A stretch of DNA of 5,206 nt from assembly GCA_947369305.1 (NCBI GenBank), contig CANBLA010000077.1, positions 1 to 5,206 on the forward strand, read 5' to 3'. The notes beneath the pieces are model-generated. The model saw only the letters and a list, made by a program, of their open reading frames with translations, was not told the DNA's origin and ran no database searches. The position numbers and the translations under genes were made by a program. This DNA is from an uncultured Clostridia bacterium. Lineage in GTDB: Bacteria > Bacillota_A > Clostridia > TANB77 > CAG-508. This document shows positions 1-5,206 of this stretch, in pieces. The number at the start of each line of letters is the position of its first letter. Position 1 is the first letter of the stretch.

Positions 1-25
1 ATTGATTAAAATTAAACTTTATCAT
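1..25 (-). CDS. Probable 5' end of a divergently transcribed gene, cut by the left edge
   Basis: Only the first eight codons are visible (M-I-K-F-N-F-N-Q), so the product cannot be named. The call rests on signals, not on protein similarity. An ATG on the minus strand at 25-23 follows an AAAAGGGGG Shine-Dalgarno-like run, with a five-base spacer. About 30 bases further upstream lies a good sigma-A-type promoter in the same orientation. The frame stays open to the edge. The gene would be divergent from glmS, with 146 bases between the two start codons. A chance ATG after a purine run is possible in such AT-rich DNA. Confidence 0.45.
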
Positions 26-30
26 ATTTT

Positions 31-39
31 CCCCCTTTT
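31..39 (-). promoter_or_regulatory. Ribosome binding site deciding the divergent start
   Basis: The minus strand reads AAAAGGGGG here, followed by AAAAT and then ATG. GGGGG can pair with the 16S anti-Shine-Dalgarno CCUCC using one G-U pair, and the spacing is normal. It is the only G-rich run in the otherwise AT-rich intergenic region on this strand. Confidence 0.45.
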
Positions 40-63
40 CTTACGTAAAACTACTATGCTTTA

Positions 64-102
64 TTTATATCATAAAATACTTTTTATGTCTAATTTTTTT
101 TT
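64..102 (-). promoter_or_regulatory. Probable sigma-A promoter for the divergent left-edge gene
   Basis: On the minus strand, a -35 box TAGACA (92-87, 5 of 6 matches to TTGACA) is followed by exactly 17 bases and a -10 box TATAAA (69-64, 5 of 6 matches). TGA directly before the -10 box forms an extended -10 (TGn). A run of nine A residues (102-94) sits just upstream of the -35 box and resembles an UP element. Transcription would start near 57, giving a leader of about 30 bases before the ATG at 25. The combination of box matches, spacing, TGn and A tract is better than chance AT-richness usually gives, but it is a prediction only. Confidence 0.5.
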
Positions 103-107
103 CAATT

Positions 108-139
108 TTCACAAAATAAACACATAAGGAATATATAAT
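108..139 (+). promoter_or_regulatory. Probable glmS promoter
   Basis: A perfect TATAAT -10 box lies at 134-139. The best upstream -35 match is TTCACA at 108-113 (5 of 6), but it leaves a long 20-base spacer. The overlapping TATATA at 132-137 would give an 18-base spacer with a poorer -10 box. Initiation would fall near 145-147, leaving only about 25 untranslated bases before the glmS ATG. The -35 box is about 15 bases from the -35 box of the divergent promoter, so the two would be back to back and could share regulation. Confidence 0.45.
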
Positions 140-171
140 ATTTATAGATTACATTTTAAAAGGAGATTTTT

Positions 172-2010
172 ATGTGTGGAATTGTTGGATATATAGGAAA
201 CAAAAAAGCAAAATCAATTTTAATTGATGGACTAACTAATCTTGAATACCGAGGCTACGATTCAGCTGGTTTAACAATTATGGAACAGGATAATTTCAAA
301 ACATTAAAAAATAAAGGAAGAGTAAAAGAACTATCTGAATTAATCAAACAAGAAACATTAGATGGAACAATTGGAATTGCCCATACACGTTGGGCTACAC
401 ATGGTAAGCCTTCTTCAACTAATTCTCATCCTCATAATGATAATTCCAATACTTTTTCTGTTGTACATAATGGAATTATAGAAAATCATTTTGAACTAAA
501 AAATTTCTTAAAAAACAATGGCTATCAATTCTTTTCAGAAACAGATACAGAAGTTATTCCGAATTTGATACATTATTATTTTTCCAAAGAAACAAAGCAT
601 ACAAAAGAAACTTTTTTAAAGGCAGTTTATCAAACTTGTGAACATTTAAAAGGAAGTTATGCCATTGGTGTTCTTTGTACTATTTTTCCGAATATTATGC
701 TTGTTGTTCGAAAAGACAGTCCTCTTGTCATTGGTAAAGGTGAAGGTGAAAATTTCATTAGTTCAGATATTCCTGCTTATCTTAATTTGACAAGAAACTT
801 TTATCTTTTAAAAGATAACGAATTCGCAATTTTATCTAGAAACGAAATTGAATTTTTTGATAGAGATTTAAATCAGATTCATAAGGAAATTACGCAAATT
901 GATTGGGATGCCACATCTGCTGAAAAAAACGGATATGAACATTTTATGCTAAAAGAAATTTACGAACAACCAACTGCAATCCGAGAAACAATTGGTAATC
1001 ACTTAAGTGCAGAATATTCTTGTCAATTTAATGAATTGAATTTTACAAAAGAATTTCTAAATACCATTCAAAAAATTTATATCGTTGCTTGTGGAACAGC
1101 TATGCATGCAGGTTTGACTGCTAAAGCAATGTTAGAAAATATTTGTGAAATCCCAACAGAAGTGGATATTGCTTCTGAATTTCGATATCGCAATCCATTG
1201 ATTAATAAAACTACATTATGCATCTTTATTTCTCAATCTGGTGAAACAGCTGATACCATTGCGGCCTTAAAATTGGCAAAATCCAAAGGTGCTATAACAC
1301 TTGCTATTTCTAATGTAGAAGGAAGTTCTATCACCCGTGAAGCAGATTTTGTTACTTACACACATGCTGGTCCAGAAATTGCAGTTGCTTCTACAAAAGC
1401 TTATACTTCGCAAATTACCTTGCTTGCTATTTTAACGATTTATTTTGCAGAAATTTTAAAAAAAGATACAAATCTTTTACAAAATTTAAAAAATGCCATT
1501 TTAGAATTACCAGCAAAAGCAGAACAGCTTTTAAATAATTTAAGTGATATCGAGAATTTTGCAAAAGACGTGTATCAAAACAAAGATGTTTTTTTCCTTG
1601 GCCGAAGCTTAGATTATAATACTGCTGCCGAAGGTTCCTTAAAATTAAAGGAAATTTCGTATATTCATTCCGAAGCATTTTATAGTGGCGAATTGAAACA
1701 TGGTCCAATTGCCTTAATTGAAAATGATACATTAGTAATTTCTATTTTAACTGTTCCTGAATTGGTGGAAAAATCACTTAGCAACATTCAAGAAGTCATT
1801 ACACGTGGTGCAAAAACTTTGGTAATTACCAATCAGAATTTCATAAATTCTAATTTTACCAAAATAATTCAAATTCCAGAAACCAATTCATTCTTATCAC
1901 CTATTTTGTCAATTATTCCACTTCAAATGCTTGCTTACTATATTACAAAAGAAAAAGGATTGGATGTTGATAAACCAAGAAATCTGGCAAAATCAGTTAC
2001 TGTTGAATAA
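172..2010 (+). CDS. glmS: Glutamine:fructose-6-phosphate aminotransferase (isomerizing), glucosamine-6-phosphate synthase
   Basis: This cytosolic enzyme converts fructose-6-phosphate and glutamine to glucosamine-6-phosphate and glutamate, the first committed step to UDP-GlcNAc and peptidoglycan. The 612 residues match the usual bacterial length (about 600-610). The start is firm: MCGIVGYIG places the nucleophile Cys2 directly after Met, and AAAAGGAGA lies at a normal distance upstream. The N-terminal class II glutaminase domain (about 2-240) shows HTRWATHG (71-78, Arg73), NGIIEN (100-105) and TDTE (124-127). Two SIS sugar-isomerase domains follow. The first (about 290-430) has ACGTAMHAG (306-314), SQSGETADT (354-362) and STKAY (407-411). 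The second (about 460-600) has EGSLKLKEISYIHSE (487-501, with Glu487, Lys491 and Glu494) and ELKHGP (507-512, His510). The C-terminus KPRNLAKSVTVE carries the catalytic Lys607. All key residues are present with no frameshift. The gene appears to be monocistronic. Confidence 0.98.
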   Translation: MCGIVGYIGNKKAKSILIDGLTNLEYRGYDSAGLTIMEQDNFKTLKNKGRVKELSELIKQETLDGTIGIAHTRWATHGKPSSTNSHPHNDNSNTFSVVHNGIIENHFELKNFLKNNGYQFFSETDTEVIPNLIHYYFSKETKHTKETFLKAVYQTCEHLKGSYAIGVLCTIFPNIMLVVRKDSPLVIGKGEGENFISSDIPAYLNLTRNFYLLKDNEFAILSRNEIEFFDRDLNQIHKEITQIDWDATSAEKNGYEHFMLKEIYEQPTAIRETIGNHLSAEYSCQFNELNFTKEFLNTIQKIYIVACGTAMHAGLTAKAMLENICEIPTEVDIASEFRYRNPLINKTTLCIFISQSGETADTIAALKLAKSKGAITLAISNVEGSSITREADFVTYTHAGPEIAVASTKAYTSQITLLAILTIYFAEILKKDTNLLQNLKNAILELPAKAEQLLNNLSDIENFAKDVYQNKDVFFLGRSLDYNTAAEGSLKLKEISYIHSEAFYSGELKHGPIALIENDTLVISILTVPELVEKSLSNIQEVITRGAKTLVITNQNFINSNFTKIIQIPETNSFLSPILSIIPLQMLAYYITKEKGLDVDKPRNLAKSVTVE

Positions 2011-2015
2011 ATTTT

Positions 2016-2051
2016 AAGCATATTATTCTATTTTAGAATAATATGCTTTTT
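2016..2051 (+). terminator. Rho-independent terminator of glmS, in the convergent gap
   Basis: A perfect 15-bp inverted repeat (2016-2030 with 2034-2048) closes on a TTT loop and is continued by T residues to 2051. It starts five bases after the glmS stop. The stem is AT-rich, with G-C pairs only near the base and near the loop, but it is long and has no mismatch. On the minus strand only two T residues follow the stem before AAAA, so termination of the opposing operon here would be weaker. The hairpin lies just past the minus-strand stop at 2055 and could still serve as a 3'-end structure for that transcript. Confidence 0.8.
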
Positions 2052-2054
2052 AAA

Positions 2055-3698
2055 TTATAAAATTAGTTTTTGAATTTGTTCACCAATTTCTTTAATTCGA
2101 TTTTTCAAATGAAGCACATCAATATCATTTGTATTAATATCTTCTTTGACAACTTCTTCTATGTCGCCAATTTGATCTTTTAGTTTCTCAATTTTTTCTA
2201 ATACATCCAATCGTAAAAATACTTGATCGTAATTTACAAACTTCTCTTCTCTTTCTAATAATTGTGAATTTTCCTCTAATTCATAAGTTTCTCCGAAGCT
2301 TGGAATAATAACTGGAATTCCAGTTTGTTCTTCAATTTTTTGTTTTAAAACTTCCTGCCCTTCTAATTCACCATGTACTAAGAAAATATTTTTTGGTTTG
2401 TTAATGAAAGAATACACAAAATTAAGTAGCCATTCTTGATCAGCATGTCCCGAATATCCTTCAATATATTCAATTCGACTATTTACTGCAATCTCCTCAC
2501 CAAATATTTTGACTTTCTTAGCACCTTCCACAATACTTCTCCCTAGTGTTCCAGGGGCTTGATAACCTACAAATAAAATTGTATTTCTTGGGTTCCACAA
2601 ATTGTGTTTTAAATGATGTTTAATTCTTCCTACTTCGCACATACCACTCGCAGATAAAATAATGGATGATTCATTACTTTCGTTTAATTCTTTCGATTCT
2701 TCTGCTGTTCGCGTAAAACGAAGCCCCGGAAATTCTAATGGATTATCTCCAGATTTTATTTTTTGGCGAATTTCATCTTCAAACAAATCCATATTTTTTT
2801 GAAAAATTTCTGTTGCCGAAATCGCCAACGGACTATCCACATAAACTGGTGTTTTCATCAACGTTTGATATTTCTTAGAAAATTCTTCCTCTTGTCCATA
2901 TTCGTCTTTTAGCTTGTCAATTTCATATAAAATTTCTTGCGTCCTTCCTACCGCAAATGACGGAATAACAACTGTTCCTCCATTATCCAATGTACTCGAA
3001 ACAATATCCAAAAATAATTTAGCTTTTTCATCATTTCTGATATGAAGTCGATTCCCATAAGTAGACTCCATAATTAGATAATCTGCACTTTCTATCATGG
3101 TTGGTGAATCCAATAATGGTAAATCATTATTTCCTAAGTCCCCTGTAAAAACTGCTTTTACCGTTTTTCCATTTTCCTTTGCCCATATTTCAATAATGCT
3201 AGATCCCAACATATGTCCAGCATCATTAAAACGCACACTAATATTTTCATCAATTTCTATAATTTCATCATAGTTTACTGGCACAAAATATTGCAAACAT
3301 GCATAGGCTTCTTCTGCCGTGTATAAAGGCGGTAAATCTTCTTTTCCTTCACGTTTACGTTTTCTATTTTGCCACTCAATCTCAACTTCTTGAATGTGCC
3401 CACTATCTGGCAACATAATTTCACATAAATCACAGGTCGCTTTGTGTGCATAAATTGGATTACAATATCCCTCGTTACATAGTTTTGGAATTCTTCCCGC
3501 ATGATCAATATGGGCATGAGTTAATAACATAAAATCAATTTCTTTTATATCAAATAAAAATGGATCTGAGTTTTCAAAATCTTGCGTAATTTTTCCTTGA
3601 TACATTCCACAATCTACTAAAAATTTTTTACCGGATGCTTCTACTAGAAAATTCGATCCTGTAACTGTTTGAGCTGCACCTAAAAAAGTAATTTTCAT
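2055..3698 (-). CDS. Beta-CASP metallo-beta-lactamase-fold RNase (CPSF-73/Ysh1-like)
   Basis: A predicted cytoplasmic zinc-dependent RNA nuclease of the beta-CASP group (RNA-metabolising metallo-beta-lactamase fold). The 547 residues hold the full ligand set: HAHIDH (61-66), GHMLGSS with His162 (161-167), TGDLG with Asp187 (185-189), Glu211 in ESTYG (beta-CASP motif A), His418 in GYSGHAD (motif B) and His442 in LVHGE (motif C). The beta-CASP cap begins around PSFAVGRTQE (246-255) and includes VYVDSPLA (285-292) and SASGMCEVGR (349-358). The protein resembles archaeal CPSF and Thermus TTHA0252-type proteins more than RNase J, whose signature and C-terminal domain I do not see. Family members cleave RNA endonucleolytically and some are also 5' exonucleases; which applies here, and the substrate, cannot be told. 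Residues about 497-547 are a charged helical, probably coiled-coil tail beyond the catalytic core. The ATG is fixed by a strong Shine-Dalgarno site in the 15-base gap after the upstream gene. It is the last gene of the visible cluster. Confidence 0.93.
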   Translation of the reverse strand: MKITFLGAAQTVTGSNFLVEASGKKFLVDCGMYQGKITQDFENSDPFLFDIKEIDFMLLTHAHIDHAGRIPKLCNEGYCNPIYAHKATCDLCEIMLPDSGHIQEVEIEWQNRKRKREGKEDLPPLYTAEEAYACLQYFVPVNYDEIIEIDENISVRFNDAGHMLGSSIIEIWAKENGKTVKAVFTGDLGNNDLPLLDSPTMIESADYLIMESTYGNRLHIRNDEKAKLFLDIVSSTLDNGGTVVIPSFAVGRTQEILYEIDKLKDEYGQEEEFSKKYQTLMKTPVYVDSPLAISATEIFQKNMDLFEDEIRQKIKSGDNPLEFPGLRFTRTAEESKELNESNESSIILSASGMCEVGRIKHHLKHNLWNPRNTILFVGYQAPGTLGRSIVEGAKKVKIFGEEIAVNSRIEYIEGYSGHADQEWLLNFVYSFINKPKNIFLVHGELEGQEVLKQKIEEQTGIPVIIPSFGETYELEENSQLLEREEKFVNYDQVFLRLDVLEKIEKLKDQIGDIEEVVKEDINTNDIDVLHLKNRIKEIGEQIQKLIL

Positions 3699-3701
3699 AT
3701 T

Positions 3702-3710
3702 CCACCTCCT
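3702..3710 (-). promoter_or_regulatory. Strong ribosome binding site of the beta-CASP RNase gene
   Basis: The minus strand reads AGGAGGTGG, a near-complete match to the anti-Shine-Dalgarno sequence, three bases before the ATG at 3698 (five to six counted from the AGGAGG core). It fills most of the 15-base gap after the upstream stop codon. It is the strongest translation signal in the window and suggests that the nuclease is translated independently, rather than by coupling to the preceding gene. Confidence 0.85.
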
Positions 3711-3713
3711 ATT

Positions 3714-4958
3714 TTAATTAAATAAACCTACAAGTTTCTTTTTCTTAATCACAATATCTTTTTTATTTCCATAAAACTCTTCTCTACCTTGTTTTTCAAA
3801 AACATCTTTGTCATAAACCTTAATAAAAATTGAATTTTTATTTTCTAGTTCCACATAAATTTTGATTTCTTCTAAATCAATAATTCTCGTATCCAAAACA
3901 TATTTTAGTAACTCAAAATTGATTTCGATATCCATACTAATGATTTTAATAACTCCCATTTTGCATGCCTTTGTAATTGCCATTTTAAGAACTCTATTAA
4001 ATTTCTTGACTAATTCATGATGTTCCCTAATCAATACATCATCAAATAGCATCATATTTTGATAATATCTTAATTGATAAATCATTTCCACAATTTCTTC
4101 TCTTAAAACAAGTCTCTCTATTTTTTTTTGTAGAATTTTCAAAAAATATTTTTGTAATTCAAGCACTTGCTCAAATTCTGTTTTTATATTCATTAAAAAT
4201 CCTTGCTCATCCTCATCTTTTATCTTCTTTTCTTCCAACTCTTTTTGTATTTTCAACTTTTCTTTTTTACTCGCCATTAAATACAATAATTTGCAGAGTG
4301 CTACATAATAATCATTATTTCCAGTTATGCTTCTGACAAATTCTTTCAGTTCCTTTAAATAGTCTTTTTTTGCAGACTTATCCGTTCTCCAATCAAACAA
4401 AAATTGTTCTCCTTTTATCATCAGCAAATTTTGATAAATAAGATTTACAACACAATTTTCCTGTTTTTGAGAAGTAATATCCCACGACCAACCATTGAAA
4501 TTTTGCATGATTTCAACAGTATTTTGCTTATAACCATTAACCAATACTTTTTGTAAAACATTTTTCAAAACAAAATCCTTTTTAACAAAAAAATACTTTG
4601 GCTCAATATCGCAAATTGCGTAAAGCATTGCTTGTTCTGTTGGATATGCTAAAATACTTCTTTCTTTTTCATTTGTAAGTGCTTCTACATCATGTTTTAT
4701 CAATAATTCGGCTTGCTCGGAATCAGGTTCTACCGTTTTTATATTGTCACAATACTTCTGAATCGTCTCTAATAAATGACTAAAAAATTTATCTTTAGAA
4801 ATGCTACTTACTTTCACTTTTTCATAATCTTTATAAGCAATTTCAAGCTTATAAATCATACTTAAAAGTAAACTTTTTGAAATAGATGAAAACGTTTTCT
4901 TATCTAAAATTTCTTCTAACAAATTATGATAATCTTTTAATTTAGAAAACAATTTCAT
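3714..4958 (-). CDS. Uncharacterised 414-residue helical protein between ftsK and an RNase gene
   Basis: I do not recognise this protein and assign no function. It has no signal peptide and no convincing membrane segment, so it is probably cytosolic. It is rich in Lys, Glu, Leu and Ile and appears mostly helical. Visible landmarks are a region with YPTEQAMLYAICDIEP (105-120), an aromatic patch FNGWSWD (154-160), a highly charged stretch likely to be coiled coil (about 230-250), a second long amphipathic helical region (about 258-290), and LRYYQNMMLFDD (296-307). A C-terminal part with alternating hydrophobic residues (about 335-385) looks like beta-strands. The tail is basic, with KKDIVIKKKKL at 399-409. 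No catalytic signature, nucleotide-binding loop or metal site stands out. The start follows AAAGGAG (4973-4967) with eight bases of spacing. It begins 19 bases after ftsK and ends 15 bases before the RNase gene, so it is probably co-transcribed with both. Intact frame, composition and context make it a real gene. Confidence 0.88.
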   Translation of the reverse strand: MKLFSKLKDYHNLLEEILDKKTFSSISKSLLLSMIYKLEIAYKDYEKVKVSSISKDKFFSHLLETIQKYCDNIKTVEPDSEQAELLIKHDVEALTNEKERSILAYPTEQAMLYAICDIEPKYFFVKKDFVLKNVLQKVLVNGYKQNTVEIMQNFNGWSWDITSQKQENCVVNLIYQNLLMIKGEQFLFDWRTDKSAKKDYLKELKEFVRSITGNNDYYVALCKLLYLMASKKEKLKIQKELEEKKIKDEDEQGFLMNIKTEFEQVLELQKYFLKILQKKIERLVLREEIVEMIYQLRYYQNMMLFDDVLIREHHELVKKFNRVLKMAITKACKMGVIKIISMDIEINFELLKYVLDTRIIDLEEIKIYVELENKNSIFIKVYDKDVFEKQGREEFYGNKKDIVIKKKKLVGLFN

Positions 4959-4977
4959 CTATTTTACTCCTTTCTTT

Positions 4978-5206
4978 TTAAGTCTCTCCGTTATTTTCCC
5001 CCATTTCTGGAGTTTTAGCCATACTTAATTCTTGCAAACGTTCCATAGTAATTAGAACTTGTCTTGGCTTACTTCCCTCATAACCTGAAATAATACCACG
5101 AGCTTCCATTTGATCAATAATTCTTCCTGCTCGCGCATAACCAACTTTAAATCTTCTTTGAATGAATGAAGTTGATGCTTGCCCTACTTCCACAACTGTT
5201 TTAATG
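4978..5206 (-). CDS. ftsK: DNA translocase FtsK/SpoIIIE, C-terminal gamma domain (5' part beyond the right edge)
   Basis: Only the last 75 complete codons are in the window. They encode the winged-helix gamma domain that reads polarised chromosomal motifs (KOPS in E. coli, SRS in B. subtilis) and directs the hexameric ATPase pumping DNA at the septum. Diagnostic segments are VGQASTSFIQRRFKVGYARA, then RIIDQMEARGIISG and GSKPRQVLI, followed by a polar tail of about 20 residues. The reading frame continues upstream to the edge as I-K-T-V-V-E-V-G, the usual lead-in of this domain. The GTG at 5193-5191 is therefore an internal valine codon, not a start. The ATPase motor and membrane domain are not visible, so FtsK and SpoIIIE cannot be told apart. 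It is the upstream member of the minus-strand cluster and its TAA lies 19 bases before the next start. Confidence 0.95.
   Translation of the reverse strand, partial: IKTVVEVGQASTSFIQRRFKVGYARAGRIIDQMEARGIISGYEGSKPRQVLITMERLQELSMAKTPEMGENNGET

Noticed and set aside
71..102. Small hairpin (71-77 with 82-88) followed by T9, resembling a terminator on the plus strand
   Set aside because: The stem is only 7 bp with one G-C pair and is five bases from the T run. The same bases are better explained as the A tract, -35 box and spacer of the divergent minus-strand promoter.
1..171. glmS ribozyme or other riboswitch upstream of glmS
   Set aside because: No conserved ribozyme core and no G-C-containing stems are visible; the region is almost pure A and T apart from one C run on the plus strand that fits a minus-strand ribosome binding site.
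1427..1732. 101-residue open frame on the minus strand inside glmS
   Set aside because: It lies fully antisense to the conserved SIS domains of glmS and has no recognisable domain; it is a shadow of the real coding frame.
3275..3517. 80-residue open frame on the minus strand inside the beta-CASP nuclease gene
   Set aside because: It overlaps in another frame the region just after the catalytic HAHIDH motif, whose frame is clearly the real one, and has no recognisable content.
3699..3713. Promoter or terminator between the unknown gene and the nuclease gene
   Set aside because: The 15 bases are almost fully occupied by the Shine-Dalgarno site, leaving no room for other elements.
4978..5193. 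Stand-alone small DNA-binding winged-helix protein
   Set aside because: The sequence is the canonical FtsK gamma domain and its frame continues past the window edge.

Overview
The window looks like a chromosomal housekeeping region from a low-GC Gram-positive bacterium (Bacillota, most likely a Clostridia-like lineage). The evidence is the strongly AT-rich DNA (about 30% GC by eye), purine-rich Shine-Dalgarno sites of the AGGAG class before every complete gene, and TAA stops throughout. Tryptophan is written TGG, so there is no sign of the Mollicutes TGA code. There are no CRISPR arrays, insertion sequences, tRNA or rRNA genes, or phage genes.

Layout from left to right: (1) Positions 1-171 are a divergent promoter region. 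On the minus strand a promoter-like set and a Shine-Dalgarno site lead to a probable start codon at 25, of a gene that runs off the left edge. On the plus strand a promoter-like element leads into glmS. (2) glmS occupies 172-2010 (+) and is a complete, full-length glucosamine-6-phosphate synthase. (3) A perfect 15-bp hairpin with a T tract lies in the 44-base gap where glmS meets the oppositely oriented cluster. (4) Positions 2055-5206 (-) are a tight, co-oriented three-gene cluster. In order of transcription it holds the 3' end of an ftsK/spoIIIE-type DNA translocase gene (cut by the right edge), a 414-residue protein I do not recognise, and a 547-residue beta-CASP metallo-beta-lactamase-fold RNase of the CPSF-73/Ysh1-like type. 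The gaps are 19 and 15 bases, each filled by a ribosome binding site, so the three are probably co-transcribed from a promoter beyond the right edge.

How the genes work together: GlmS commits fructose-6-phosphate to amino-sugar synthesis for peptidoglycan. The minus-strand cluster links chromosome segregation (FtsK), an unknown soluble helical protein and an RNA-processing nuclease. No shared pathway between glmS and that cluster can be shown. The most interesting points are the unknown middle gene, the lack of a glmS ribozyme in a very short glmS leader, and the probable divergent gene start at the left edge. I did not find a clear undescribed multi-gene system.
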